64,000 bases of DNA, taken from positions 7,812,001 through 7,876,000 of the forward strand of contig NZ_JAUSZI010000002.1 of assembly GCF_030817415.1 (NCBI RefSeq), given 5' to 3'. The notes below the pieces were generated by a model, which was not told where the DNA came from, searched no databases, and saw only the letters and a list, made by a program, of their open reading frames with translations. The translations under genes were made by a program, and so were the position numbers. Source of the DNA: Streptomyces umbrinus (GTDB lineage: Bacteria > Actinomycetota > Actinomycetes > Streptomycetales > Streptomycetaceae). This document shows, in pieces, positions 33,491-44,110 of this stretch; position 1 is the first letter of the stretch, and each line of letters starts with the position of its first letter.

Positions 33491-34831
33491 TCACCCTCCC
33501 TGGGTTCGGATCACGTCCCGTAGCCAGCCGTACGACGCCTTCGGCGTTCGCTTCAGCGTGTCGAAGTCCACGTGGACCAGGCCGAAGCGGCGGGCGTAGC
33601 CCTCTGCCCATTCGAAGTTGTCCAGGAGCGACCACACGAAGTAGCCGCGGACGTCGACGCCCTGGTCCGACGCCCGGTGCAGTGCCCGGAGATGGCCGTC
33701 GAGGTATGCGATCCGGTCCTGGTCGTCGAGGCCCTCGTACGAGCAGCCGTTCTCCGTGATGACCACGGGCGGGAGCCGGTCGCCGTACCGCTCGCGGAAG
33801 TCCACCAGCAGTTCCGTGAGCGCCTCCGGGACCACCGGCCAGCCGAAATCCGTCACCGGGTAGCCCTCGATCTCCCTTACGGAGAAGGGGAGTTCGGCGG
33901 GCATCGTCAGTCCGCCGAACTCGATCTCGGCCCCCTGGGGCGCGCCCACCCTGGTCGGGGCGTAGTAGTTGATCCCGTACCAGTCGATCGGCTCAGAGAT
34001 GACCTTCAGGTCGGCCTCGACGTCCCCGGGCATCAACTCACCGAGCCCGTCGGGGTATTGGCCCGTCAGCACCGGGTCCGCGAACAGCCGGTTGAGGAGC
34101 AGGTCGTAGAAGCCGGCCGCCTCCAGGTCCTCCGGTTCCTGGGACGCGGGCCAGGTCGGGCCGTGTGAGTTGGCGATGCCGATGTCCGTGACTCCGGCCG
34201 CACGCAGGGCCCGTACGGTCAGGCCGTGGCCCAACAGCTGGTGATGGGCCACGGGGAGCGAGTCGAAGAGGAGTTGCTTTCCCGGCGCGTGCGCGCCCAG
34301 GGCGTGGCCCAACAGGGTGTGCTCGGCAGGCTCGTTGAGGGTGATCCACTTGCTGGTCCGGTCACCCAGCCGGTCGACCACCACGGCGGCGTACTCGGCG
34401 AAGCGCTCGGCCGTGTCCCGGTTCAGCCAGCCGCCCGTCTCCTCGACCGACACCGGCAGATCCCAGTGGAAGAGGGTCGGGACGGGGCGTATGCCCGCCG
34501 CGGTCAGTTCGTCGACCAGGCGGTCGTAGAAGTCCAGGCCGCCGGGGGAGTTCACCCGCGGCCAGGAGACCGAGAAGCGGTACGCGTCCACGCCGAGGTC
34601 GCGCAGGAGCGCGACGTCCTCCGGGTAGCGGTGGTAGTGGTCGCAGGCCACCGCCGCGGTGGAGTTGTCCTTGATGTGCCCCGGTTCGGCCGTGAAGGCG
34701 TCCCAGACCGAGGGGTCGCGCTTGTCCGCCGCGCCCTCGATCTGGTGGGCCGAGGTGGACACGCCCCAGAGGAAGCCGGCCGGGAACTGGGGTATCGGGT
34801 TCGTCGCCGTGTTCGCCATGCGCGCGATCAT
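33491..34831 (-). CDS. GH1 beta-glucosidase
   Basis: 446 aa from ATG 34831; ATG 34819 (MANTATN) is also possible, and neither has a clear Shine-Dalgarno site. Complete GH1 TIM barrel: FLWGVSTSAHQIEGA at the N-terminus, WITLNEP with the acid/base Glu, GINYYAP, VVITENG with the nucleophile Glu, and DNFEWAEGYARRFGL. Cytosolic (no signal), hydrolysing beta-glucosides such as cellobiose. No sugar ABC transporter or LacI regulator is adjacent, so it stands alone. Confidence 0.95.
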   Translation of the reverse strand: MIARMANTATNPIPQFPAGFLWGVSTSAHQIEGAADKRDPSVWDAFTAEPGHIKDNSTAAVACDHYHRYPEDVALLRDLGVDAYRFSVSWPRVNSPGGLDFYDRLVDELTAAGIRPVPTLFHWDLPVSVEETGGWLNRDTAERFAEYAAVVVDRLGDRTSKWITLNEPAEHTLLGHALGAHAPGKQLLFDSLPVAHHQLLGHGLTVRALRAAGVTDIGIANSHGPTWPASQEPEDLEAAGFYDLLLNRLFADPVLTGQYPDGLGELMPGDVEADLKVISEPIDWYGINYYAPTRVGAPQGAEIEFGGLTMPAELPFSVREIEGYPVTDFGWPVVPEALTELLVDFRERYGDRLPPVVITENGCSYEGLDDQDRIAYLDGHLRALHRASDQGVDVRGYFVWSLLDNFEWAEGYARRFGLVHVDFDTLKRTPKASYGWLRDVIRTQGG

Positions 34832-34924
34832 CTGTAGCGGCGGTTGGTGAAGTCAACGGGGTGGGGTGAACTGGCCGTTGCCGGTTCTGCCGGGGCGCCC
34901 GAAGGGGAGGGGCTTGCTGTGATT

Positions 34925-34985
34925 CGGCGGCCGCGGGTCGGATGTGGCTGGTCGCGCGGTTCCCCGCGTCCCTGGAGGGGCGCCC
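34925..34985. repeat. Dispersed GC-rich intergenic repeat, copy 8 (partial, degenerate)
   Basis: GATGTGGCTGGTCGCGCGGT followed by the degenerate core at 34954-34973 and GGAGGGGCGCC, between the beta-glucosidase and emfourin-like genes. Confidence 0.65.
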
Positions 34986-35001
34986 CCGTGGGGCGGTGTC
35001 T

Positions 35002-35268
35002 TCAGGAACCCTCCTTCAGGACCCTTGAGATCAGTTTGCGTTGCTCCTCCGTCAGGCGTGGGTCCGCGCAGTAGACCGTTCTGCCGTTGACGGTGATCTG
35101 GTAGCTGAAGCCGTCCGGAACCCCTATGGGGGGCGTGCCCCGGCCGGACGCGATCGCCTGTTCGGCCAGGGCGTGCCACTCCTGGGCGTCGGTGCGGCCC
35201 GAGGTCTCCACCTCGGCGTGCCGCTCGATGCCCGCGAATCCGCCCGTGCGCCTCACCTGAATACGCAT
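35002..35268 (-). CDS. Emfourin-like inhibitor of M4 metalloprotease
   Basis: 88 aa from ATG 35268. Small basic cytosolic protein with MRIQVRRTGGFAGIERHAEV at the N-terminus, then ALAEQAIAS and a C-terminal FSYQITVNGRTVYCADPRLTEE. The pattern RxGGFAGxxR...F.Y.I..dG.......D..lpe fits emfourin, the protealysin inhibitor described in Serratia and usually encoded next to a protealysin-like M4 protease. The M4 gene here lies directly upstream on the same strand, 70 bp away. Assignment is from pattern and context. Confidence 0.82.
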   Translation of the reverse strand: MRIQVRRTGGFAGIERHAEVETSGRTDAQEWHALAEQAIASGRGTPPIGVPDGFSYQITVNGRTVYCADPRLTEEQRKLISRVLKEGS

Positions 35269-35338
35269 GGGTCCTGTCTAGTACGAAACGGCTCCACTAT
35301 GAAACGGCTCTAGTGCGAAACGGTGGCGCGGGTCACGG

Positions 35339-36409
35339 TCACAGAGTTCGTACCCCGACCTGCTCCCACGCCTTCGTCACGGCCTGCAGTTCGTCGCCCT
35401 CGCCGAACGAGGCGCGTGCCCTGGCCACGGTCAGCGTCGCGAAGTCCGTGAAGTTGGCCTTCGAGCCCAGCTCGCCGCCGGTCAGCACGTCGTACCAGAT
35501 CCGTCCGGCACGCTCCCACGCGTGCCCGCCCAGCGCGGTCGCCGCGAGGTAGAAGGCGTGGTTCGGGATGCCCGAGTTGATGTGGACGCCGCCGTTGTCG
35601 CGGCCCGTCTGTACGTAGTCGTCCATCGTGGCGGGCTGCGGGTCCTTGCCGAGCACGTCGTCGTCGTACGCGGTGCCCGGGGCCTTCATCGAGCGCAGGG
35701 CCGTGCCCGTGACGCGCGGGGCCAGCAGGCCCGCGCCGATCAGCCAGTCGGCCTCGGCGGCGGTCTGGCCGAGCGTGTACTGCTTGATGAGCGCGCCGAA
35801 GACGTCCGAGAAATGCTCGTTCAGGGCACCAGGCTGGCCGAAGTACGTGAGGTTCGCCGTGTACTGCGTGACGCCGTGGGCCAGCTCGTGGCCGATGACG
35901 TCGACCGGGATGGTGAAGTCGAGGAAGATCTCGCCGTCACCGTCGCCGAAGACCATCTGCTCGCCGTTCCAGAAGGCGTTGTTGTAGTCCTCGCCGAAGT
36001 GCACGGTCGCGTTGAGCGGCAGTCCCTCGGCGTTGATCGAGTTCCGCTCGTACGCCTTCTGGAACAGCTCGAAGGTCGCGCCCAGGCCGGCGTACGCGCG
36101 GTTGACCGTGGCGTCCTTACCGGGCTTGTCGCCCTCGCCGCGGACCTTCTTTCCGGGCAGGTCCTGCTTGTGCTTCGCGTCGTGGATCGTGCGGTTCGGC
36201 TTGTCCTCGGCGGCGCCCTTCGGCGGGGCCAGGGTGGGCGCGCCGATGACCGTGGTCAGGCGGCGGTGGGTGCGCTCGAAGGCGTCGCGCTCCAGGGTGC
36301 GGCGTGCCTTGCCGGCGAGTGCCGGGTCCTCGGCCTGGGCCAGGGTGTCGAGGACGTGGGGTGGAACGATGGTGCAGAAGACGGGCTCGTAGCCCCCGTT
36401 TGTCGTCAT
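35339..36409 (-). CDS. Protealysin-like M4 (thermolysin family) metalloprotease
   Basis: 356 aa from ATG 36409; an upstream ATG (36421) and TTG (36454) are in frame and no Shine-Dalgarno is clear, so the start is uncertain. No signal peptide. A short N-terminal precursor contains IVPPHVLDTLA, the PPL-type motif of protealysin propeptides. The catalytic domain has VIGHELAHGVTQ (zinc ligands and base), GALNEHFSDVFG (third ligand) and GGVHINSGIPNHAFY (active-site His). At this length and without a leader it matches the protealysin subgroup rather than secreted thermolysins. Probably in one operon with the emfourin-like gene. Confidence 0.92.
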   Translation of the reverse strand: MTTNGGYEPVFCTIVPPHVLDTLAQAEDPALAGKARRTLERDAFERTHRRLTTVIGAPTLAPPKGAAEDKPNRTIHDAKHKQDLPGKKVRGEGDKPGKDATVNRAYAGLGATFELFQKAYERNSINAEGLPLNATVHFGEDYNNAFWNGEQMVFGDGDGEIFLDFTIPVDVIGHELAHGVTQYTANLTYFGQPGALNEHFSDVFGALIKQYTLGQTAAEADWLIGAGLLAPRVTGTALRSMKAPGTAYDDDVLGKDPQPATMDDYVQTGRDNGGVHINSGIPNHAFYLAATALGGHAWERAGRIWYDVLTGGELGSKANFTDFATLTVARARASFGEGDELQAVTKAWEQVGVRTL

Positions 36410-36514
36410 GGTCGGCACCATTGCACTGCGTGATGCTGCTGTCACTAGAGGCAACCATGATTGGTGAAATGCGGGGATGTGGGCGCCGCGGGAGTGACTC
36501 GCTGTGGTACAGCC

Positions 36515-36560
36515 GCGGGCCGTGTGTGGCTTGTCGCGCAGTTCCCCGCGCCCCTAAAAG
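36515..36560. repeat. Dispersed GC-rich intergenic repeat, copy 9 (partial)
   Basis: Core at 36536-36555 without an inverted arm, in the 446-bp divergent gap between the M4 protease and leuA. The rest of the gap holds the leuA leader region. Confidence 0.7.
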
Positions 36561-36633
36561 AACACAGGCCCCCGAGCCCCGAAGGGGGAAGTGCGCCGAT
36601 GTGTGACGATGTGACCTTGTGCACCTTTTGTGA

Positions 36634-38577
<1,944 letters not shown>

Positions 38578-38598
38578 GGCCGTTCACCTGCGTTTCTC

Positions 38599-38631
38599 CG
38601 GTCCCGTCCGCCTCACAGGCGGGCGGGACCG
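38599..38631. terminator. Hairpin terminator after leuA
   Basis: A 14-bp stem (38599-38612 with 38618-38631, one G-T wobble) with loop TCACA, 22 bp after the leuA stop. Confidence 0.75.
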
Positions 38632-38749
38632 CGGCGTGTATCAAGCCATGTCACAGAGTGGTCTCGCCCTGGGTACTGACTCTTCCTCAACAATGTGGCT
38701 AACATCACGCCAACGCGGCGATGTTGCCGCGGCGTTACGGAGGTGCGAC

Positions 38750-39460
38750 GTGCTGCCAGGACGGGGACGAAACGGCCGGTTTGTCCGCGCCGGCTCCATG
38801 GGCGTTTCGCGCATCCTCGGAACCCGCACGGCGTGGACCACTGTGGGCGACGGCGAGTTCTTCTGCCCCGGCTGCGGAGGCGACCGCAACTACCAGCGCC
38901 TCACCGGCCGCCGCCGCTTCACCTGCCTCGGCGTACCGGTCCTCCCGCGCGGCGAGACGGGTCCCGTCGTCGAGTGCGCGGCCTGCGGTCACCACTACAG
39001 CGCGGACGTCCTCGACCACCCCACCACGACCCGTTTCTCGGCGATGCTCCGTGACGCCGTCCACACCGTCGCGCTCGCCGTCCTGGCCGCCGGCGGCACC
39101 TGCGCCCGTACGTCCCTGGAGACGGCCGCGAGCGCCGTCCGCTCGGCCGGGTTCGACGACTGCACCGAGGAGCAGCTCGCGGCCCTCGTCGAGGCGCTCG
39201 CCGCCGACACCGGCCGGATCTTCGGGGAGCCCTGCGGGCCCGGGCTGGCCATAGAGCTCCATGAGGCTCTGGACCCGCTGGCTCCGCACCTGGCCCCTGG
39301 CGGCCGCGAGGCCATCCTTCTCCAGGGTGCTCGTATCGCTCTCGCCGACGGGCCGTACACGCCTGCTGAGCGCGAGACGCTCTCGACGGTTGGCGCTGCG
39401 CTGACGATCTGTGCGGATGATGTGACGCGGTTGCTCACGGCGGCGCGGACGCCGTCGTGA
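38750..39460 (+). CDS. Zinc-ribbon protein with TerB-like domain
   Basis: 236 aa from GTG 38750, chosen for the strong GGAGG site at 38739-38743 six bases upstream. The N-terminal treble-clef/zinc-ribbon has FFCPGCGGDRNY and ECAACGHHY (two CXXC). A helical C-terminal half resembles TerB/DjlA N-domains, with EAILLQGARIALADGPYTPAE as the acidic signature (positions about 195-215). TerB proteins occur in tellurite-resistance and membrane stress systems; here it stands alone after leuA. The specific role is unknown. Confidence 0.82.
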   Translation: MLPGRGRNGRFVRAGSMGVSRILGTRTAWTTVGDGEFFCPGCGGDRNYQRLTGRRRFTCLGVPVLPRGETGPVVECAACGHHYSADVLDHPTTTRFSAMLRDAVHTVALAVLAAGGTCARTSLETAASAVRSAGFDDCTEEQLAALVEALAADTGRIFGEPCGPGLAIELHEALDPLAPHLAPGGREAILLQGARIALADGPYTPAERETLSTVGAALTICADDVTRLLTAARTPS

Positions 39461-39514
39461 CCCCGGGGTGGGGCCGGGCCCCTCGTGCCCTCCCGGCGGG
39501 GGCTGAGTGATTGC

Positions 39515-39570
39515 TGCGGGCCGGTGGGGGCTGGGCGCGCAGTTCCCCGCGCCCCTTACGGGGCGCGCCG
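39515..39570. repeat. Dispersed GC-rich intergenic repeat, copy 10 (partial)
   Basis: Core at 39537-39556 followed by a short inverted ACGGGGCGCG, between the TerB-like and MMPL genes. Confidence 0.7.
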
Positions 39571-39712
39571 TCGATTACTCCCAGGGGAGTAATCCCTGCC
39601 CCTCGCCGCCCCCGGCAGTACGGTCCACCTCGCTCTCCCGCCCGACGAAAGCTGTGGTCTTCGACGGAAGTCTGGGGACCGAAGCAGACGTCACCCGGAG
39701 GGAGATCGGTCA

Positions 39713-41842
39713 ATGGGGGCCGGACAGACAACCACGACGAGGACGGGGCGCGGGCGAGCCGTTCCATGGGCGGTGCTCGGGCTGTGGATCGCCGTGCTCG
39801 CGCTCGTCGGGCCGTTCGCGGCGAAGCTCGCCGACGTGCAGCACGACCGGGTCACCGACTACCTGCCGGCGAGCGCCGACTCGACGCAAGTGGCGGAGAT
39901 CCAGGAGAAGTTGCCCGGTGGCGAGACCACCGAGATGGTGCTCGTCTACCACCGCGACGGCGGGCTCAGCGCCGCCGACCGGGAGACCGCCGCAGGTCAG
40001 GTCGCGGAGATCGCCGGGCAGCACGAGCTGATCGGCGGCGCCCCGAAGGGGATTCCGTCGAAGGACGGTACGACCCTGATGTACCCGGTCGCCAGCAACG
40101 AGCCCGGGACGAACGAGAAGTTGCGGGACGAGCTCGTCAACGACGTCCGTGAAGTAGCCCAGGGCGAAGGCGGGTTGAGCGTCGAGGTGGGCGGCACCGG
40201 CGCACTGGCCACCGACGCCGCCGAGGTCTACAACTCGCTCGGCGGACCGCTGCTCTACACCACCGTCGCAGTCGTCGCCATCCTGCTGATCCTGATCTAC
40301 CGCAGCCCCGTGCTGTGGCTCGTGCCCCTCGTCGTCGCCGGGATCGCCGACTTCATGTCGATGGGTGTCGCCTACGGCCTCAACCAGGCCTTCGGCACGA
40401 CAGTCTCGGGGCAGAGCTCGGGCGTGATGACGATCCTCGTGTTCGGGGCGGGCACGGACTACGCGCTGCTGCTCGTCTCGCGCTACCGGGAGGAACTGCG
40501 GCGCATCGAGCGCCCGTACGACGCCATGGTCGCCGCCCTGCGCGGCTGCGGGCCCGCCGTGCTCGCCTCCTCCGGCACCGTCGCCGTCGGACTGCTGTGT
40601 CTGCTCGCCGCCGACCTCAACAGCAGCCGGGGCATGGGCCCGCTCGGCACCGTCGGCGTGCTGTGCGCGCTGATCGCGATGCTGACCCTGCTCCCCGCCA
40701 TCCTCGTACTGGTCGGGCGGCGGGTGTTCTGGCCGCTCGTGCCGGCCTTCGGGAGCGAGCCCAAGCAGCGGCGCAGCCTGTTCTCGGCGATGGGCAGCTC
40801 GGCCGGACGCAGGCCGCTGACCGTGCTCGCGAGCGGTGCCGTACTCCTCGGCGCTCTCGCCCTGGGCTCGCTCAACCTGCCAGGACCGGTCAAGCAGGAG
40901 GACTCCTTCGTCGACAAGCCGGAGGCCGTCGCCGCGATGGAGACCCTCGGCAGGGCCTATCCCGAGCGCGGCAGCCAGCCCATCGACGTGGTCACCCCGC
41001 AGGGCCGCGCCGACGAGACCCTCGCGGCCGTCCGCGGCACCCCGGGAGTCGGCAGCGCGGAGAAGGGACGTACGGGAGACGGCTGGACCGAGATCTCCGT
41101 CTTCGCGAAGAGCGCGCCCCAGTCGGCCGGGGAGACCGCCACCATCAAGTCGCTGCGGGACGAGCTGAAGGGCTCCTACGTCGGCGGGGCCAGCGCCCAG
41201 CAGATCGACCTGGAGGACACCAACGCGCGGGACACGAAGGTCGTCGTGCCGCTCGTCCTGGTCTCCGTGATGCTCATCCTGATCGGGCTGCTGCGGAGTC
41301 TGGTCGCACCGCTGCTCCTGGTGGTCGCGGTCGTCGCGGTGTGGGGCGCGTCCCTCGGGATCGGCGGGCTGGTCTTCGGACCGCTCCTCGGCTTCGAGGG
41401 CACCGATCCGGGGCTCGGGCTGCTGTCGTTCGTGTTCCTCGTCGCCCTCGGCGTCGACTACGGCATCTTCCTCATGCACCGGATGAGGGAGGAGTCCCTG
41501 TCGGGAGCGGAACCGGCCGCCGCCGCGCTCACCGCGCTGCGCACCACCGGCGGTGTCATCGCCTCCGCCGGACTCGTCCTCGCCGCGACCTTCGCCGTGC
41601 TGACGAACATGGGCCTGGTGCAACTGGTCCAACTCGGCTTCGTGATCGCCGTCGGCGTCCTGCTCGACACCTTCCTCGTACGGACGTACCTGGTGACCAG
41701 TGCCAGCGTCGCCCTGGGCCGGAAGGTGTGGTGGCCGGGCGTGCTCTCACGGGAGCCCGAGCCGGCCGAACCGGCCGGGCCGAGCGGACCTGGCGGACCG
41801 ACCGAGCCGCCACGGCGGCCGGAGTCCGTCGGCGCACCCTGA
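39713..41842 (+). CDS. MMPL family transporter (RND superfamily)
   Basis: 709 aa from ATG 39713. Twelve predicted transmembrane helices in two repeats, each starting with one helix, then a large extracytoplasmic loop (about 40-175 and 375-500), then five helices. GAGTDYALLLVSRYREEL and ALGVDYGIFLMHRMREE are the paired RND proton-relay motifs with conserved Asp-Tyr. Exports lipids, pigments or hydrophobic metabolites in characterised members; the substrate here is unknown. A Pro/Glu/Gly-rich C-terminal tail ends the protein. It may share control with the two-component system downstream, although a terminator separates them. Confidence 0.93.
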   Translation: MGAGQTTTTRTGRGRAVPWAVLGLWIAVLALVGPFAAKLADVQHDRVTDYLPASADSTQVAEIQEKLPGGETTEMVLVYHRDGGLSAADRETAAGQVAEIAGQHELIGGAPKGIPSKDGTTLMYPVASNEPGTNEKLRDELVNDVREVAQGEGGLSVEVGGTGALATDAAEVYNSLGGPLLYTTVAVVAILLILIYRSPVLWLVPLVVAGIADFMSMGVAYGLNQAFGTTVSGQSSGVMTILVFGAGTDYALLLVSRYREELRRIERPYDAMVAALRGCGPAVLASSGTVAVGLLCLLAADLNSSRGMGPLGTVGVLCALIAMLTLLPAILVLVGRRVFWPLVPAFGSEPKQRRSLFSAMGSSAGRRPLTVLASGAVLLGALALGSLNLPGPVKQEDSFVDKPEAVAAMETLGRAYPERGSQPIDVVTPQGRADETLAAVRGTPGVGSAEKGRTGDGWTEISVFAKSAPQSAGETATIKSLRDELKGSYVGGASAQQIDLEDTNARDTKVVVPLVLVSVMLILIGLLRSLVAPLLLVVAVVAVWGASLGIGGLVFGPLLGFEGTDPGLGLLSFVFLVALGVDYGIFLMHRMREESLSGAEPAAAALTALRTTGGVIASAGLVLAATFAVLTNMGLVQLVQLGFVIAVGVLLDTFLVRTYLVTSASVALGRKVWWPGVLSREPEPAEPAGPSGPGGPTEPPRRPESVGAP

Positions 41843-41889
41843 GCACACTGATCGAGCACTCTGATCGGGCACGTTGATCCGGCGGTTCG

Positions 41890-41923
41890 CCCGGGCGCCT
41901 CTCCTTTCGGAGGGGCGCCCGGG
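41890..41923. terminator. Hairpin terminator after the MMPL gene
   Basis: 15-bp stem 41890-41904 with 41909-41923 (one wobble), loop TTTC, just before the histidine kinase gene. Confidence 0.75.
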
Positions 41924-41952
41924 TGCCCGCACGAGTACCGGAAGATGGAGCC

Positions 41953-43311
41953 GTGGAAGAACGGGGAACGACCACAGGGGTACGCGACCGGTCGGCGGCG
42001 GAGACGGCGGTCGGCGGCGGGCGGTCCCGCCGCGTCGAGCGCATCATGTCCGCCATCAACCGCGAACCGCTGACCGCGCCGCACCGCACCCGCAACGACG
42101 CGGTCCTCGCGATGGGCGTCGCCGTGCTCGCCGTCGCCATCGCCCTGATGGGCGGCGAAGGGACCTGGCCCGGCCCGCTCGGCTGGACGCTGCTGCTCGC
42201 CGGGCACGTGCCCCTCGTGTGGCGGCGGCGCAGTCCGGTGGCGGCCCTGCTCGGGGTGGCGGCCTGCGTGGCTCCGTACCACGCTCTCGACAACAACCAC
42301 GCCCTGCCCATCCCCGCGACCCTCCTGGCGCTCTACACGGTCGCGGCGACCGGCACCGTACGCCGCACGCTGCTCACCGGTGTCGCCGTCCTCGGCCCGA
42401 CAGTGATCATCAACGGCCTCACCAATCCGAAGGGGGCGCTGGAGTTCCTGCGGATCTCCGGCTGGATCATCGCGATCCTGTTCATCGGTATCGATGTCCG
42501 CTATTACCGCCGGTACGTCGCCTCCATCGTCGACCGGGCCGAGCGCGCCGAACGCACCCGTGAGGAGGAGGCCAGGCGCCGCGTCGCCGAGGAACGGCTG
42601 CGGATCGCCCGGGACCTGCACGACCTGCTCGCCCACAGCATCACGCTCATCGGCGTCCAGACGTCCGTGGCGGCCCACGTCCTCACCGCCGACCCCGAGC
42701 GCCTCGACCGCAAGGCCGTCGCCCAGGCGCTGGACGACATCGCGGGGACCTGCCGGACCGCCCGGGGGGAGTTGCGTACGACGCTGGAGGTGCTGCGGGC
42801 GCACGACGCGGTCGTGGGAGTGGGCACAGACCTGGGCGCGGGGGCCGGTCCCGGTTCCGTTTCGGGGCCCGGGGACATGCGGGGGCCGCTGCCCGGGATC
42901 GACGGACTGGCCGGTCTCGCGGAGTCGGGCCGGGTGGCCGGGGCCAAGGTCGAACTGTCCGTCCGCGCGGACGGCATACCGCCCTCCGTGGGCGCCGCCG
43001 CCTACCGGATCGTGCAGGAGGCGCTCACCAACGCCGTACGCCACGGTGGCCGCGAGGACCTCACCGTGCGGGTGGGTCTGTGGACCGCGGACGGCGCGCT
43101 GCTGGTGAGCGTCAAGGACGACGGGACGGGCGGGGACGCGGACGTGGGCGGCGCGGCGGGCCCGTCCGGCGGCACGCCGGGGTTCGGGCTTGTCGGAATG
43201 CGGGAGCGGGCCCGTAGCGTGGGCGGCACACTGGACGCCGGACCGGGGCCCGCCGAGGGCTTCGAGGTGACCGCCACACTGCCGCTGCCCCGGGAGGACG
43301 AGGCTCGATGA
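41953..43311 (+). CDS. NarL-type sensor histidine kinase
   Basis: 452 aa from GTG 41953 (GGAAG upstream). Four or five N-terminal transmembrane helices (about 45-180; e.g. AVLAMGVAVLAVAIALMGG, PATLLALYTVAATGTV) form a sensor domain with little extracytoplasmic sequence. The HisKA_3 dimerisation motif RIARDLHDLLAHSITLIGVQ carries His223, and HATPase_c has EALTNAVRHGG and PGFGLVGMRERARSVGG. The stop overlaps the response regulator start as ATGA. The signal is unknown; cell-envelope or antibiotic sensing is typical of this subfamily in Streptomyces. Confidence 0.93.
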   Translation: MEERGTTTGVRDRSAAETAVGGGRSRRVERIMSAINREPLTAPHRTRNDAVLAMGVAVLAVAIALMGGEGTWPGPLGWTLLLAGHVPLVWRRRSPVAALLGVAACVAPYHALDNNHALPIPATLLALYTVAATGTVRRTLLTGVAVLGPTVIINGLTNPKGALEFLRISGWIIAILFIGIDVRYYRRYVASIVDRAERAERTREEEARRRVAEERLRIARDLHDLLAHSITLIGVQTSVAAHVLTADPERLDRKAVAQALDDIAGTCRTARGELRTTLEVLRAHDAVVGVGTDLGAGAGPGSVSGPGDMRGPLPGIDGLAGLAESGRVAGAKVELSVRADGIPPSVGAAAYRIVQEALTNAVRHGGREDLTVRVGLWTADGALLVSVKDDGTGGDADVGGAAGPSGGTPGFGLVGMRERARSVGGTLDAGPGPAEGFEVTATLPLPREDEAR

Positions 43312-43979
43312 CGATCCGCGTACTGCTCGCCGACGACCAGAATCTCGTACGGGCCTCCTTCGCGATGCTCGTCTCGTCGGCCGGTGACATGGAGGTCGTC
43401 GCCGAGGCGGGTACCGGGCGGGAGGCCGTGGCGCTGGCCCGGTCGGCGCGGGCCGATCTCGTCGTGATGGACATCCGCATGCCCGACCTGGACGGGATCG
43501 AGGCGACCCGGCTCATCGCCGCCGACGAGGATCTCGCGGGTGTGAAGGTGCTCGTCCTGACGACGTACGACACCGACGAGCACATCGTCGAGGCACTGCG
43601 GGCCGGGGCGTCCGGCTTCCTCGTGAAGGACATCCGGCCGGCCGAACTCCTCGACGCCATCCGGACGGTGGCCGCGGGGGAGTCCCTCCTCTCGCCCGGT
43701 CCCACCTCACGGCTCATCGCCCGCTTTCTGCGCGCGCCGGACACCGCGACGCCGTCCGCGGTGGGCGGGCCGAGCGGGCTGTCCGAGCGGGAACGACAGG
43801 TACTCGCGCTCGTCGCGCGCGGTCTCAACAACACCGAGATCGCCGACGCGTTGGGACTCAGTCCGCTGACCGCGAAGACCCATGTCAGCCGGATCATGGG
43901 CAAGTTGGCGGCGCGGGACCGGGCGCAGCTGGTGATCGTGGCGTATGAGTCGGGGCTTGTGATACCTGGGGCTGTCTGA
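43308..43979 (+). CDS. NarL/LuxR-family response regulator
   Basis: 223 aa, ATG 43308. Receiver domain with DLVVMDIRMPDLDG (phospho-acceptor Asp55), the acidic pair at ADD(9-10) and the Lys in FLVKDIRP. LuxR-type helix-turn-helix at about 155-215 (LSERERQVLALVARGLNNTEIADALG). Cognate partner of the overlapping kinase gene. No target can be assigned; the MMPL transporter upstream is the nearest candidate. Confidence 0.95.
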   Translation: MTIRVLLADDQNLVRASFAMLVSSAGDMEVVAEAGTGREAVALARSARADLVVMDIRMPDLDGIEATRLIAADEDLAGVKVLVLTTYDTDEHIVEALRAGASGFLVKDIRPAELLDAIRTVAAGESLLSPGPTSRLIARFLRAPDTATPSAVGGPSGLSERERQVLALVARGLNNTEIADALGLSPLTAKTHVSRIMGKLAARDRAQLVIVAYESGLVIPGAV

Positions 43980-44027
43980 GTTCGTCCGAGTTCGGGCACC
44001 CCTCAACTGCCTTTGGCTGCAAGGGCA

Positions 44028-44056
44028 TTGCTCTGTCCCTCGGTGCGCACTAGTTT
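44028..44056 (+). promoter_or_regulatory. Possible promoter of the sialidase gene
   Basis: TTGCTC (44028-44033), a 17-bp spacer and TAGTTT (44051-44056), about 55 bp before the start codon; close to HrdB-type promoters. Confidence 0.45.
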
Positions 44057-44110
44057 CTCGTTTCCCGAGAGACATCCCACGTCCTATGTCTCGCGTCCTC
44101 AGGAGAAACC

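Noticed and set aside
39710..41632. 640-codon reverse frame opposite the MMPL transporter
   Set aside because: Charged low-complexity sequence caused by codon bias; the forward frame has the RND motifs.
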